From positions 62,001-126,000 of the forward strand of contig NZ_PIGG01000076.1 in assembly GCF_002924445.1 (NCBI RefSeq): a stretch of DNA of 64,000 nt. The letters run 5' to 3'. Positions 1 through 9,661 of this stretch are shown in pieces. Below the pieces are notes generated by a model. That model did not search any database, was not told the origin of the DNA, and saw nothing but the letters and a program-made list of their open reading frames with translations. This DNA is from Minwuia thermotolerans. Its GTDB lineage: Bacteria; Pseudomonadota; Alphaproteobacteria; Minwuiales; Minwuiaceae. The stretch's first letter is position 1; each line of letters begins with the position of its first letter. Position numbers and translations under genes: made by a program.

Positions 1-422
1 GCGACCCGGTGCTGCGGCACATGGCACTGGGTGCAGAAATAGCGCCGCGGCGAAACGGCCGCGAGAAACTGCCCGTCGCGGTCCATGAAGTGGGTGACCG
101 AAACCATGGGCGCCCCGCTCTCGCCGGTGCGGGTCCTGGCGTGGCAGGACAGGCACTTGTTGGCGTTGAGGTCGACCTGGTAGCCGTCGATGTCGTGCGG
201 AATGGTCGGCGGCTGCTCCGGGTAGTTGCGGACCCGCCGCTCCGCGCCGTCCTCCAGCTGCGTCATCGTCGGAGCTTCGTTGTGCTGGGACAGCGCGGCC
301 GGTCCGCGCAGCCCCTTGAGCGCGGCGGCCGGGTCGACGTCGGTGCGGATGTCCTGGGCCAGCAGCGGCGCGGCCGCCAGCGCCAGCAGGGCGGCGGTGA
401 TCATCGCGAGGCGCTTCGGCAT
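1..422 (-). CDS. napB: Periplasmic nitrate reductase small subunit NapB (partial, C-terminus off the window edge)
   Basis: Diheme cytochrome c subunit that passes electrons to NapA in the periplasm. Reading the minus strand from the ATG at 422 gives a short signal peptide (MPKRLAMITAALLALAAAPL, ending near LLAQD) and then both CxxCH haem sites of the family: CLSCH followed by CTQCH. The motif PPTIPHDIDGYQVDLNANKC around the first haem is typical of NapB. The gene starts 26 nt after napA stops and belongs to the same operon; napC may lie beyond position 1. The last residues are missing only because the window ends. Confidence 0.95.
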   Translation of the reverse strand, partial: MPKRLAMITAALLALAAAPLLAQDIRTDVDPAAALKGLRGPAALSQHNEAPTMTQLEDGAERRVRNYPEQPPTIPHDIDGYQVDLNANKCLSCHARTRTGESGAPMVSVTHFMDRDGQFLAAVSPRRYFCTQCHVPQHRV

Positions 423-448
423 GTGCTTGTCCTCCCTTGCGCGCACGC

Positions 449-2953
449 TCAGACCTTCTCGATCCTGACGGCACACTTCTTGAAGTCGGTCTGTTTCGAG
501 ATCGGGTCCGTGGCGTCCAGCGTGACCTTGTTGATGAGCTGACTGGCGTCGAACCACGGAACGAAGACAAGGCCTCTGGGCGGGCGGTTGCGGCCCTTGG
601 TCTCCACCCGTGTGCGGATGCTGCCCCGGCGGGAGACGACCCTGATCTCGTCGCCGCGGCGCAGTCCCATCTCGCGCGCGTCGTCGATGTGCATGTAGCA
701 GAGCGCGTTGGGCACGGCCTTGTGGAGTTCCGGCACCCGCCGGGTCATCGACCCCGAATGCCAGTGCTCCAGCACGCGGCCCGTCGACAGCCAGATCGGA
801 TATTCCGCGTCCGGGCTCTCCGCCGGCGGCTCGTAGGGCAGGGCGAAGATCCGCGCCCGCCCGTCGGGATAGCCGTAGAACTGGTAGCCCGTTCCGGGCT
901 CGACATACGGATCCGTCCCCTCGCGGTAGCGCCAGCGGGTTTCCTGGCCGTCGACCACCGGCCAGCGCAGGCCGCGCACCTCGTGATAGGTGTCGAAGTC
1001 CGCCAGGTCGTGGGCCTTGCCGCGGCCGAAGCGGGCGTATTCCTCGAACAGGCCCTTCTGGATGTAGAAGCCGAACGCCTCCGCTTCGTCATTGGCGTAG
1101 TCCCCGGCCGTTTCGGACAGCGGGTAGGCGTCTACCTGGCCGTTGCGGAACAGGACGTCATAAAGCGTCTTGCCGCGGTATTCCGGGGCCTGGGCCAGCA
1201 GCTCCTCGGGCCAGACCTCTTCCATCGAGAAGCGTTTGGAGAATTCGACCACCTGCCAGAGGTCGGAGCGGGACTCGCCCGGCGCGTCGACCAGCTGGCG
1301 CCAGAACTGGGTGCGCCGCTCGGCGTTGCCGTAGGCGCCCTCCTTCTCCACCCACATGGCGGTGGGCAGTATCAGGTCGGCGGCCTGGGCGGTAACCGTC
1401 GGATAGGCGTCGGAGACGACGATGAAGTTCTCCGGGTTGCGGTAGCCCGGCAGCGTCTCCTCCATCATGTTGGGCGCCGCCTGCATGTTGTTGTTCACCT
1501 GCACCCAGTAGGCGTTGAGCTTGCCGTCCTTCAGCATCCGGTTCTGCAGCACGGCGTGGTAGCCGGGCTCGGCGGGGATCGTGCCGTCGGGCAGTTTCCA
1601 GATCTTCTCCGCGTACTGCCTGTGCGCGGGGTTCATCACCACCATGTCCGCCGGCAGGCGGTGGGAGAAGGTGCCGACCTCGCGCGCCGTGCCGCAGGCC
1701 GAGGGCTGGCCGGTCAGCGAGAACGGGCTGTTGCCCGGCGTGGCGATCTTTCCGGTCAGCAGGTGGATGTTGTAGATCAGGTTGTTGGCCCAGACGCCAC
1801 GGGTGTGCTGGTTGAAGCCCATGGTCCAGAAGGATGTGACCTTCACGTCCGGGTCGGCGTAGAGCTCCGCCATCTCCAGCAGCCGTTCCTTCGGCACGCC
1901 GGACATCTCGTGCGCCTTGTCCAGCGTGTAGTCGGCGACGAAGTCCCTGAACTCCTCGAAGGTCATGTCGGTGGAGCCCGACGGCGCGTCCGCATTCATC
2001 GCGGCCTTTTCCAGCGCGTGCTCGGGCCGGAGGCCGTAGCCGATGCTGGTATTGCCGCGCCGGAAGATGGTGTGGCGGCCGACGAAGTCCTCGTTCACCC
2101 GGCCCGTCTGGATGATGTGGTTGGCGATGAAGTTCAGCAGCACCAGGTCGGTGTGCGGCGTGAACACCATCGGAATGTCGGCCAGGTCGAAGGAGCGGTG
2201 CTCGAAGGTCGACAGCACGCCCACCTTCACGTGCGGGGCGCTGAGGCGGCGGTCGGTCACCCGTGTCCACAGGATCGGATGCATCTCCGCCATGTTGGAG
2301 CCCCAGAGGAAGAAGGCGTCCGCCGCCTCGATATCGTCATAGCAGCCCATGGGCTCGTCCATGCCGAAGGTGCGCATGAACCCGCCGACGGCGGAGGCCA
2401 TGCAGTGCCGGGCGTTGGGATCGATGTTGTTGGAGCGGAAGCCGGCCTTGTAGAGCTTGGCTGCGGCATAACCCTCCCACACCGTCCACTGGCCGGAACC
2501 GAACATGCCGACGGCGCTTGGGCCCTTCTCCTTCAGCGCGGCCTTGAACTTCTCGGCCATGACGTCGAAGGCGGTATCCCAGCTCACTTCCGTGAATTCG
2601 CCGTCCTTGGCGTACTGGCCGTTGCGCATGCGCAGCAGCGGCCTGGTCAGCCGGTCCGTGCCGTACATGATCTTGGACAGGAAATAGCCCTTCACGCAGT
2701 TCAGGCCGCGGTTGACCTCGGACTTCACGTCGCCGTGAGTGGCGACGACGTGGTTGTCCTTGGTGGCGACCATGACCGAGCAGCCGGTGCCGCAGAACCG
2801 GCAGGGCGCCTTCGACCATTTGAGGTCCGTCTTCTCCCGTTCGGTGACCAGGTTCTGCGCGCCGGCCGGCAGGGCGATGCCGGCGGCCGCGGCGGCGGTC
2901 GCGGCCGCCTGCGCCTTGAGCACGGAACGTCGGGTGATATTGATCTCGTTCAT
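449..2953 (-). CDS. napA: Periplasmic nitrate reductase catalytic subunit NapA
   Basis: Molybdopterin (bis-MGD) enzyme reducing nitrate to nitrite in the periplasm. The 834-aa length is normal for NapA. A Tat signal with RRSVLKAQ begins at residue 8. The [4Fe-4S] ligands are Cys51, Cys54, Cys58 and Cys86 (CRFCGTGC...LNCVKG). Cys184 in ARHCMASAV is the expected molybdenum ligand. The ATG at 2953 overlaps the napD stop by 4 nt (ATGA), so it is translationally coupled to its chaperone. An 855-aa open frame on the opposite strand is a GC-rich shadow. Confidence 0.98.
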   Translation of the reverse strand: MNEINITRRSVLKAQAAATAAAAAGIALPAGAQNLVTEREKTDLKWSKAPCRFCGTGCSVMVATKDNHVVATHGDVKSEVNRGLNCVKGYFLSKIMYGTDRLTRPLLRMRNGQYAKDGEFTEVSWDTAFDVMAEKFKAALKEKGPSAVGMFGSGQWTVWEGYAAAKLYKAGFRSNNIDPNARHCMASAVGGFMRTFGMDEPMGCYDDIEAADAFFLWGSNMAEMHPILWTRVTDRRLSAPHVKVGVLSTFEHRSFDLADIPMVFTPHTDLVLLNFIANHIIQTGRVNEDFVGRHTIFRRGNTSIGYGLRPEHALEKAAMNADAPSGSTDMTFEEFRDFVADYTLDKAHEMSGVPKERLLEMAELYADPDVKVTSFWTMGFNQHTRGVWANNLIYNIHLLTGKIATPGNSPFSLTGQPSACGTAREVGTFSHRLPADMVVMNPAHRQYAEKIWKLPDGTIPAEPGYHAVLQNRMLKDGKLNAYWVQVNNNMQAAPNMMEETLPGYRNPENFIVVSDAYPTVTAQAADLILPTAMWVEKEGAYGNAERRTQFWRQLVDAPGESRSDLWQVVEFSKRFSMEEVWPEELLAQAPEYRGKTLYDVLFRNGQVDAYPLSETAGDYANDEAEAFGFYIQKGLFEEYARFGRGKAHDLADFDTYHEVRGLRWPVVDGQETRWRYREGTDPYVEPGTGYQFYGYPDGRARIFALPYEPPAESPDAEYPIWLSTGRVLEHWHSGSMTRRVPELHKAVPNALCYMHIDDAREMGLRRGDEIRVVSRRGSIRTRVETKGRNRPPRGLVFVPWFDASQLINKVTLDATDPISKQTDFKKCAVRIEKV

Positions 2954-3225
2954 GCTGAACTCCCCTGGAAAGGCGCGGCCTCGCCGTCGTCGACGGCGTG
3001 GTAGACGAGGTTGCAGCTCAGGACGCCGTCGGTGTGGCCGAGGCGGAAGGACAGATCGGTGATCGCCCCCTCGGTGGCGGTCTCCACGACCACGACGAGC
3101 TTGCCCGCCGGATCAGCGGCGTGGATTTCGGTGCCCGGTTCGGCGGCGATGGCGGTCTGAACCTGGCCCAGTTTCTCCGGGCGGCATTGCACCACCAGGC
3201 TGGCGATGTGGACGCTGGAATTCAT
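2950..3225 (-). CDS. napD: NapD chaperone for NapA maturation
   Basis: 91-aa cytoplasmic chaperone that binds the NapA Tat signal and holds back export until the cofactor is inserted. The start [16 protein letters not shown] with [10 protein letters not shown], and a ferredoxin-like small fold, match NapD. A longer in-frame reading exists upstream, but it runs through napF in another frame; the ATG at 3225 overlaps the napF stop in the usual 4-nt way. The stop overlaps the napA start by 4 nt. Confidence 0.93.
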   Translation of the reverse strand: MNSSVHIASLVVQCRPEKLGQVQTAIAAEPGTEIHAADPAGKLVVVVETATEGAITDLSFRLGHTDGVLSCNLVYHAVDDGEAAPFQGSSA

Positions 3226-3740
3226 CGCGTCGCCTCCGCTGGTGCGATCCGCATCGCCCTGGACGGGCAGACGCCGATACAGGCGCCGCAGCTGGTGCAG
3301 CGCTCGAAATCGATGGACGGCGTCGAGGGTCCGCCGATCCGTGGCGCGAAACGGATCGCGTCGGGCTCGCAGGCGTCGCGACATGTCTCGCAATGCACGC
3401 CGCTGTGCGGCAGGCAGGCGCCCTCGTCGATCGTGATCTTCAGACGCCAGGGCGCGTCGGTGGTATCGGTGAAGACCGGTTCGGGGCAGGCATCGGCACA
3501 TGCGCCGCAGAAGGTGCACTCGCCGGAGCCCTTGCGGAAATCCACGGCCGGAAAGCCGCCTTCGCCCTTGGTCAGGATCCCTTCCGGGCAGGCCTCGACA
3601 CAGGCCTGACAGCGCGTGCAGGCGTCGCTCAGGCGAATCTCGTCGGTCCATGGCGGGCGTAGGGGCGGCGGACCCGGTCGGCTGCGCCCGCCCAGGAAGG
3701 CGCGTCGGCTTCTATCCGGCGGCTGGGGGTTGGCTGGCAT
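3222..3740 (-). CDS. napF: Ferredoxin-type protein NapF
   Basis: 172-aa iron-sulfur protein of the nap system, thought to help assemble the NapA Fe-S cluster in the cytoplasm. Four cysteine clusters are visible: CTRCQACVEACP, CTFCGACADACP, a third with the spacing C-x7-C-x2-C-x3-C (CLPHSGVHCETCRDAC), and CTSCGACIGVCP. The N-terminus carries RSRRAFLGG, which resembles a twin-arginine motif but is common in NapF proteins that stay inside the cell. It lies between napE (15 nt upstream) and napD (4-nt overlap). Confidence 0.94.
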   Translation of the reverse strand: MPANPQPPDRSRRAFLGGRSRPGPPPLRPPWTDEIRLSDACTRCQACVEACPEGILTKGEGGFPAVDFRKGSGECTFCGACADACPEPVFTDTTDAPWRLKITIDEGACLPHSGVHCETCRDACEPDAIRFAPRIGGPSTPSIDFERCTSCGACIGVCPSRAMRIAPAEATR

Positions 3741-3755
3741 GGCACGCTCCCCCGA

Positions 3756-3950
3756 TCAGCCCGGAGGGGGGCCAGGAGGGCCGAAAATCATCTGCGAAAT
3801 CCAGACAATGAAGCCGTAGGCGCCCACAAAAGCCACCGCAAGCGCTGGAATCACGACAAAAGTGGTGAATAGAAAGGTCCGGATTTCAGCCCTGCGCCGA
3901 TCCGCCGGACGGGCGAATTCATCATCGACGGCGGTATTATTGTCACTCAT
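3756..3950 (-). CDS. napE: Small membrane protein NapE
   Basis: 64-aa single-pass membrane protein heading the nap operon. The start is the ATG at 3950 (MSDNNTAVDDEF), preceded on the minus strand by AGGGGG. A polar N-terminal stretch rich in Arg is followed by one hydrophobic helix (TFLFTTFVVIPALAVAFVGA and onward) and a Pro/Gly tail. NapE has no firm biochemical role; assignment rests on size, topology and first position in napEFDAB. A longer frame from 4016 is possible but lacks a better ribosome site. Confidence 0.85.
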   Translation of the reverse strand: MSDNNTAVDDEFARPADRRRAEIRTFLFTTFVVIPALAVAFVGAYGFIVWISQMIFGPPGPPPG

Positions 3951-4275
<325 letters not shown>

Positions 4276-4308
4276 TGATTTCTGGTTACCGTTCGGCTGC
4301 GGGCGCCC

Positions 4309-4896
4309 CTACCAGGAGCGGACGCGGCCCACGTCGAGGTGCACGAAGCCGGACCTGGCGTAGAGTCCGACCCCGCCGCCGCGCTGCTGCAGGGCCGCCT
4401 TGTGCAGCTTCCGCAGATCCACGTCGGGCAGGTAGCAGTCGATGGCCATGCCCCGCATGTGATAGCTCTTCTTGGCCACGCCGCTGCTGTTGGAAGCGAG
4501 CATGGCGTTGGTCTTGGGCGAGCGGTAGCCGGAGATCACCTGGAATGGCGATTTGCTGCCCAGCTTGTGCCTGAGATCGCTGAGCAGGACGAGCAGCCGG
4601 GGATCGATGTCTTCGACGTCGCCGGTGCGGTGATCGCGCAGAAGATGGTTGATCTCGCCCAGGGCGGCGGGATCGAACTGGCCGTGTTCCTGGAATACCG
4701 TCTTCAGGCGTTCGCCGGTATGGAGGTTGTTGAAGCTGAGGCTCCGGGCCACGGGCTGGGCCGCCAGGGCTGCGCCCGACGGCAGGCCGAAACCCGCGGT
4801 GAGCGCCGCTGCGCCAAGCCCGCCAAGAAAGACGCGCCGCGCGATCGCGGGCGCACGAGGGACGTCGCGGACGTCCCCATCGTGGGTGTCGTTCAT
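4309..4896 (-). CDS. Tat-exported DUF882 / M15-type murein endopeptidase (MepK/YcbK-like)
   Basis: 195-aa exported zinc peptidase of the DUF882 (peptidase M15_2) family; E. coli MepK of this family cuts peptidoglycan cross-links. Residues 19-45 form a Tat signal (ARRVFLGGLG then a hydrophobic run). The fold motifs are present: GYRSP at 123-127, His146 and Asp153 in HMRGMAID, and His186 in VHLD, the three expected zinc ligands. It follows the L,D-transpeptidase gene, the same pairing as ycbB-ycbK in E. coli, suggesting joint action on 3-3 cross-links. A strong terminator follows. Confidence 0.88.
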   Translation of the reverse strand: MNDTHDGDVRDVPRAPAIARRVFLGGLGAAALTAGFGLPSGAALAAQPVARSLSFNNLHTGERLKTVFQEHGQFDPAALGEINHLLRDHRTGDVEDIDPRLLVLLSDLRHKLGSKSPFQVISGYRSPKTNAMLASNSSGVAKKSYHMRGMAIDCYLPDVDLRKLHKAALQQRGGGVGLYARSGFVHLDVGRVRSW

Positions 4897-5003
4897 CCAG
4901 TTTCCTTCACGTATGATATGCTACTGCGACGCCGACAGAAGGCCATTGCCCGGCCGCTGCGTCAACCCGGTTTCCACTGCAACACGCGCTTCCGAATTTC
5001 TGG

Positions 5004-6680
5004 TTAACGCGCCTGCAAGCTGCGGTTCAGCAACCGGTCGCGGTTGTAGATGTCGTGGCGGAAATGGACATTGCCGCCCGGGGAGGTCCACGCGGTCGCG
5101 TAGATGAGGTGCACCGGCACGGTATCGGGCAGGCCGACCACCGCGGTCTTCCGGCTTTCCCTCAGGCTGTCGATCTCGCCGGGGCCGGGACCGCCGGTCA
5201 CGTTCATCAGCCAATTCACCATGTCGAAGGGGCGCTCGAGCCGGATACAACCCGACGAATAGGCGCGCACGCTTCGCTGGAACAGTTCCCGCGCCGGCGT
5301 GTCGTGCAGATAGACGTCGAAGCGGTTGGGGAACATCACCTTGACCTCGCCCAGCGCGTTCTTCGGCCCGGGCCTCTGGCGCAGCCGGAAGGGGAAATAG
5401 CCTTCGCCGTAACGGCTCCAGTCGATGCTCGACGGGTCGAGCCGCGCCGCACCCTCGCCCCAGCCAGCGAAGACCTCGTAGCCGCCTTCCGCCAGATAGC
5501 CCGGATCGGCCTTGATCCTGGGCAGCAGGTCCTTGCGCGCGATCTTCGGCGGCACCGTCCACGTCGGATTCACCTCGACATAGGAAATACGGTCGGAGAA
5601 CACTGGCGTCATGCGGTAGGTGCGGCCGACGACCGCCCGCATCTGGTCCACAACCCGGCCATCTTCCACCATCTCGGCCTGAAAGCCCGCGATGTTGACC
5701 AGCACGAAACGCTCGCCGAGTTCGTGCGGCAGCCAGCGCCAGCGTTCCATGTTGAGGCGGATCGTGTGCAGCCGCTCGGACTTCGCCACGTTCAACGCAC
5801 CCAGCGTCTGCGCGCCGGCGATGGCGTCGGTCTCCAGGCCGTGACGGGTCTGGAACCGCCTGACCGCCTGTGCCAGCAGAGGCGTGTAGAGTTCCGGATC
5901 GGCTTCCGCCCCGGTGGCGCCTAGATCGCCGAAGAAGGCGAGCCGGGTGCGCATCTGGGCCACCCTGGGATCGCGCATGCCGGGCTTCAGCGCCGGCCCT
6001 TCGTCCACCCGGCGCGGTTCGCCCCGCAGCTCCGTGTAGCGCCGGAGCGCGTCCCGCAACCCGGCATACTCGCGGTGGGACGGCGGCATGGCGCGCAGCA
6101 CGTCGCCGGGGTTCGCCGCCGGGTCGGCGAAGGCGTTCAGCACGGGCGCGGGATCGAAGGTCTTTGCGGCGACGAAGACGTTGGGATCGGTCCTGGCCGG
6201 TCCCGTGCGGCCGACGGAGACATCGCGCGCATAACGCAGCAGGCCCAGCGTGGCCTGGAGTTCCGTGGCGGCCAGCGTCGCGGCGTCGTCGCTCTTCGCG
6301 GCTTCCGCCAGTCCGCCGGCCAGCAGCGAGAGCCTGTAGTCGTTGGGATCGATCCCTTCGCTGCCGGCATCGGCCAGAACTTCGAGGCCCGCCGCGAGCC
6401 GGGCCTGTCCTTCTGCGCCGGCGCCGAACCAGAGGGGGGCGCCCGACCGCGCGCGGTAGAAGTCCCGCAGGGCTTCCGCCAATGCCTGCGTACCTTCCTC
6501 GCCGGCGGGCGCTCCGCTCTCCATCAGCTGGATCAGGACCGGAGCGATTTCCTTGGCGGAAGTCTCCGCAGCCACCTGCTGCGGCGTCGAGAGGCAGATG
6601 AAAAGGCCCGCGAGGAGCCCGGCGATGGGTCTGCCGATCCGGGCCCGAAGTTGTGACACGCTATGCATGCGCCGGATCAT
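5004..6680 (-). CDS. L,D-transpeptidase (YcbB/LdtD family)
   Basis: 558-aa periplasmic enzyme forming 3-3 cross-links in peptidoglycan. It has an N-terminal signal/anchor (GLLAGLFICLSTP), a YcbB-type scaffold, a peptidoglycan-binding segment around RFQTRHGLETD, and the YkuD catalytic motif SSGCIRLERP with Cys478. The preceding HDTPARELF segment is also typical. The chosen start is ATG 6680; a second ATG at 6668 is equally plausible because neither has a clear ribosome site. The gene precedes the M15-type murein hydrolase gene on the same strand. Confidence 0.92.
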   Translation of the reverse strand: MIRRMHSVSQLRARIGRPIAGLLAGLFICLSTPQQVAAETSAKEIAPVLIQLMESGAPAGEEGTQALAEALRDFYRARSGAPLWFGAGAEGQARLAAGLEVLADAGSEGIDPNDYRLSLLAGGLAEAAKSDDAATLAATELQATLGLLRYARDVSVGRTGPARTDPNVFVAAKTFDPAPVLNAFADPAANPGDVLRAMPPSHREYAGLRDALRRYTELRGEPRRVDEGPALKPGMRDPRVAQMRTRLAFFGDLGATGAEADPELYTPLLAQAVRRFQTRHGLETDAIAGAQTLGALNVAKSERLHTIRLNMERWRWLPHELGERFVLVNIAGFQAEMVEDGRVVDQMRAVVGRTYRMTPVFSDRISYVEVNPTWTVPPKIARKDLLPRIKADPGYLAEGGYEVFAGWGEGAARLDPSSIDWSRYGEGYFPFRLRQRPGPKNALGEVKVMFPNRFDVYLHDTPARELFQRSVRAYSSGCIRLERPFDMVNWLMNVTGGPGPGEIDSLRESRKTAVVGLPDTVPVHLIYATAWTSPGGNVHFRHDIYNRDRLLNRSLQAR

Positions 6681-6735
6681 GCCGCAACCGCGACCCGAGG
6701 GACAGGGCGCGGCCGTGTTGCGGGCGCATGGCTGT

Positions 6736-7152
6736 TCAGCCGCGCGGCTCGAAAATGCGGTAGACAGAACTCACCGAAAGCAGGCGGGTGTCGCCGCAGC
6801 TCACCAGGGCGCGCAGGAACACCATGCTCCGGCTGCGGCTCACGATCTCGGCCTCTCCCTGGATCCAGGACGGCGTGCGAGCGCTGGCGAGGTAGTCGGT
6901 CGTCAGGTTCACGGTCGCGCACGTCTGCCCGGTAGCGCTGACGACCGCATGCCCCAGGAAGTGATCGGCGAAGGCGATCAGCATGCCGCCGTGAACGATG
7001 CCGTTCGGATTCTCGTGGCGCGGTTCGGCGACGAAACCATAGTCGAACCCGCCGCCGGCGCGTCCGCGGACATAGAACGGCCCGTTGTCGGCGGCGAACG
7101 GGCCGCTGCGCCCCATCTCGACGAAGCCCTCTGGCGGGCGGATCTCGGTCAA
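6736..7152 (-). CDS. PaaI-family hotdog thioesterase
   Basis: About 138 aa, a single hotdog domain. The signature NPNGIVHGGMLIAFADH contains the HGGM turn and the Asp used by PaaI-type acyl-CoA thioesterases. The start is a TTG at 7152 preceded by GGAGGGGAGGAAAGAC on the minus strand, a strong ribosome site. An open frame extends to 7284, but that extension is Arg-rich and unlike the family. The acyl-CoA substrate cannot be told from sequence. Confidence 0.8.
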   Translation of the reverse strand: MTEIRPPEGFVEMGRSGPFAADNGPFYVRGRAGGGFDYGFVAEPRHENPNGIVHGGMLIAFADHFLGHAVVSATGQTCATVNLTTDYLASARTPSWIQGEAEIVSRSRSMVFLRALVSCGDTRLLSVSSVYRIFEPRG

Positions 7153-7276
7153 GTCTTTCCTCCCCTCCGGCCGCCGGCGGCGCAGGTGACGGACGCTCCC
7201 TGCCCGGCCGGCGATTGCAGGCCAGAGGGTCGATGGCCAGATCGATTCACGCAACCCGAGAATGGGAGCATGACCA

Positions 7277-7402
7277 ATGCCCATCCAGATCCGCCCGCAG
7301 GATGCCCGTCAGGGGCGTATCACCCGCCACTGGCGCTATTTTGTCGCCGCGCTGATTGTCGCCTGCGTCGGCCTGGTGCTGATCGGCGCCTTCGTACCCT
7401 AG
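7277..7402 (+). CDS. 41-aa single-pass membrane peptide (unrecognised)
   Basis: A short frame from ATG 7277 to TAG 7402. The first 20 residues are polar and basic (MPIQIRPQDARQGRITRHWR), followed by one hydrophobic helix (YFVAALIVACVGLVLIGAFV). GGGAG lies 8 nt before the start. The positive-inside pattern fits an N-in inner-membrane peptide. It converges on hisF with a 16-nt gap and is divergent from the thioesterase. I do not recognise a family. The ribosome site plus a clean transmembrane helix make it likely real. Confidence 0.6.
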   Translation: MPIQIRPQDARQGRITRHWRYFVAALIVACVGLVLIGAFVP

Positions 7403-7418
7403 CACGCGGTTCCGCGCG

Positions 7419-8180
7419 TCAGACCGGCCGCACAGGGACGCCGCGCGCGGCCATGTGTGCCTTGGCCTGCTGGATCGAATAGGTTCCGAAATGGAAGATG
7501 GAGGCCGCCAGCACGGCGGACGCGTGGCCCTCGAGGACGCCGTCGGCCAGATGATCCAGATCGCCGACCCCGCCGGAAGCGATCACCGGCACCCCTACCG
7601 CATCGGAGATCGTCCGGGTCAGCGGAATGTCGTAGCCCGATTTCGCGCCGTCGCGGTCCATCGATGTCAGCAGGATCTCGCCGGCGCCGCGGCGCTCCAT
7701 CTCGCGGGCCCACTGCACGGCGTCGATGCCGGTGGGGTTGCGCCCGCCATGGGTGAAGATTTCCCACTTCCCGGGGCCGGTCGACTTGGCGTCGATGGCG
7801 ACGGTGATGCACTGGCTGCCGAACTTCTCCGCCGCCTCCGAGACGAATTCGGGGCGATGCACCGCGGCGGTGTTGATGGAGACCTTGTCGGCGCCGGCCA
7901 GCAGCAGCGAACGCACGTCGGCGACCTCGCGGACGCCGCCGCCGACGGTGAGCGGCATGAAGCAGCATTCGGCGGTGCGGCTGACCACGTCCAGCAGGAT
8001 GCCGCGTTTCTCGTGGCTGGCGGTGATGTCCAGGAAACACAGTTCGTCCGCCCCGGCGGCGTCATAGACCGTGGCCTGCTCCACCGGATCGCCGGCGTCG
8101 ACCAGATCGACAAAGTTGACTCCCTTGACCACCCGGCCGTCCTTGACGTCCAGACAGGGAATGACCCGCGCCTTCAGCAT
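7419..8180 (-). CDS. hisF: Imidazole glycerol phosphate synthase cyclase subunit HisF
   Basis: 253-aa TIM barrel that, with HisH, turns PRFAR and ammonia into imidazole glycerol phosphate and AICAR in histidine synthesis. The start [20 protein letters not shown] carries the catalytic Asp11 and the phosphate-binding segment; IAIDAKS-type second aspartate is in [10 protein letters not shown]. The ATG at 8180 is preferred over an in-frame upstream start at 8240 because HisF proteins begin at this motif. It is separated from hisA by 195 nt holding an inverted repeat, unusual within this operon. Confidence 0.97.
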   Translation of the reverse strand: MLKARVIPCLDVKDGRVVKGVNFVDLVDAGDPVEQATVYDAAGADELCFLDITASHEKRGILLDVVSRTAECCFMPLTVGGGVREVADVRSLLLAGADKVSINTAAVHRPEFVSEAAEKFGSQCITVAIDAKSTGPGKWEIFTHGGRNPTGIDAVQWAREMERRGAGEILLTSMDRDGAKSGYDIPLTRTISDAVGVPVIASGGVGDLDHLADGVLEGHASAVLAASIFHFGTYSIQQAKAHMAARGVPVRPV

Positions 8181-8208
8181 GCCGCTCTCCCAAACCATGC
8201 CCGAATCC

Positions 8209-8321
8209 TGGACGGGCCGAAGGCCCGGTCCGGGATCCACGCCTGAGCCGGTCCGGCGATGACGCGAGATGCGGAGGGGCTCAGGCGTGGATCCCGGGCT
8301 CCGGCTGCGCCGGCCCCAGGA
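8209..8321. repeat. Large imperfect inverted repeat between hisA and hisF
   Basis: A perfect 18-nt inverted pair at 8232-8249 and 8278-8295 flanks a 28-nt loop. Outside it the arms continue imperfectly to about 45 nt each (TCCTGG... and ...CCCAGGA). The core word with GGGATCCACGCC resembles the dispersed palindromic repeats common in alphaproteobacterial intergenic DNA. It fills the gap between two genes of one operon, so it would be transcribed as a long hairpin. Confidence 0.8.
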
Positions 8322-8375
8322 CTCGCAAAAGGTGCGGCAACCGGGCCTGTGGAAAGCGCGAACGGCAACCTGCTT

Positions 8376-9110
8376 CTAGACAATGTTGTCGCGCGCGATC
8401 CTGAGCGCCTCCATGGGCTCGAGGCGGCCGTCGTAGAGTGCGCGGCCGATGATGACGCCCTCGATACCGGCGTCTTCCAGCGCCTTGAGGCGCTTCACGT
8501 CCTCGATGCCGGCGACGCCGCCCGACGCGATGACGGGTATGGAGATCGCCCGCGCCAGTTCGGCGGTGGCTTCCGCGTTGACGCCCTGCAAGGCGCCGTC
8601 GCGGTCGATGTCGGTGAAGACGATGGCGGCGACGCCGGCGTCCTCGAAGGCCTTCGCCAGATCCAGCGCATCCATCTCCGACTGCTCCGCCCAGCCCTCG
8701 ACGGCGACCTTGCCGCCGCGGGCGTCGATGCCGACCACGATCTGTTCGGGGTGGTCGCGGCAGGCGGCCTTCACGGTCGCCGGATTGCGCAGCGCCATGG
8801 TGCCCAGGATCACCCGCGTGACGCCGCGTTCCAGCCAGTTGTCGATCGCCCGGCGGTCGCGGATGCCGCCGCCGAGCTGCACCGGCGCGTCGGTCGCGTT
8901 CAGCACCGCGCGGACTGCCGCCTCGTTGGTCGAGCGTCCGTCGAAGGCGCCGTTGAGATCGACAAGGTGCAGCCGGTCGAAGCCGGCCTCCCGGAAGCGC
9001 ACCGCCTGGTTGGCCGGATCGGGATTGAACTCGGTCGCGTCCTCCATGCGGCCCTTCAGCAGGCGCACGCACTTGCCGTCCTTCAGGTCGATGGCGGGGT
9101 AGATGTTCAT
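8376..9110 (-). CDS. hisA: Phosphoribosylformimino-AICAR isomerase HisA
   Basis: 244-aa TIM barrel isomerising ProFAR to PRFAR, the step before HisF/HisH. Starts [20 protein letters not shown] with catalytic Asp8; the second catalytic aspartate sits in VVGIDARGG. Phosphate loops VIASGGV and [10 protein letters not shown] are in place. The ATG at 9110 overlaps the GNAT stop by 4 nt, indicating coupled translation. Confidence 0.97.
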   Translation of the reverse strand: MNIYPAIDLKDGKCVRLLKGRMEDATEFNPDPANQAVRFREAGFDRLHLVDLNGAFDGRSTNEAAVRAVLNATDAPVQLGGGIRDRRAIDNWLERGVTRVILGTMALRNPATVKAACRDHPEQIVVGIDARGGKVAVEGWAEQSEMDALDLAKAFEDAGVAAIVFTDIDRDGALQGVNAEATAELARAISIPVIASGGVAGIEDVKRLKALEDAGIEGVIIGRALYDGRLEPMEALRIARDNIV

Positions 9111-9661
9111 GGCTTCGCCTTGCGTCTGCGGTCCAGGACCTTGGCGTAGAAATAGCCGGCGACGGGCTGATCATCGACGATGGCGTAGGCCTGCCGCTCG
9201 CCCCAGCGGATGAAGCCGTGCCGCTCGTAGAGCTGGATGGCGGCGGTCTGGGTGGCGCAGACGTCCAGATCGAGCTGCTGGAAGCCGTCCTCGACGGCTT
9301 CCTCCTCGGCCAGGCGCAGCAGTTCGCGGGCCAGGCCCAGGCCGCGCGCGTGCGGCGCGATGAAGAAGGTCGTCAGCCGCCCGATATGCGCCTGCGCCTC
9401 GTTGTGACGGGACGGGCGGAGGAGCTGGACCGAGCCGACGATGCGGCCGTCCAGCCAGGCGACGAACAGCTCCCGCTCCGGCATCAGGATGACGCCCTTC
9501 CAGTAGGACTCGAGCACGCTGCGGCGCGGCGGCGCGAGCCAGCCGAAGCCGTTGCCGTCGCGGATCGCCGCCTCGGTGGCGTCGCAGAGATCCTGCAGGT
9601 CCACCTCCTCGATGGACGACAGGCGCTCGACCAGCGTGGTGTGATCGCCGGGCTTCTTCAT
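9107..9661 (-). CDS. GNAT-family N-acetyltransferase inside the his operon
   Basis: 184-aa acetyltransferase. The acetyl-CoA site is visible as [17 protein letters not shown] (R/Q-x-x-G-x-G/A type), followed by [19 protein letters not shown], the usual end of the GNAT fold. Start choice: ATG 9661 overlaps the hisH stop in ATGA; ATG 9670 is also in frame. Its stop overlaps the hisA start by 4 nt, so it is locked into the operon. The acceptor substrate is unknown; it is not a known histidine-pathway enzyme. Confidence 0.88.
   Translation of the reverse strand: MKKPGDHTTLVERLSSIEEVDLQDLCDATEAAIRDGNGFGWLAPPRRSVLESYWKGVILMPERELFVAWLDGRIVGSVQLLRPSRHNEAQAHIGRLTTFFIAPHARGLGLARELLRLAEEEAVEDGFQQLDLDVCATQTAAIQLYERHGFIRWGERQAYAIVDDQPVAGYFYAKVLDRRRKAKP

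Noticed and set aside
437-3004. 855-aa plus-strand frame
   Set aside because: It is the antisense of napA; His/Arg/Val-rich composition and no family motifs, as usual for GC-rich shadow frames.
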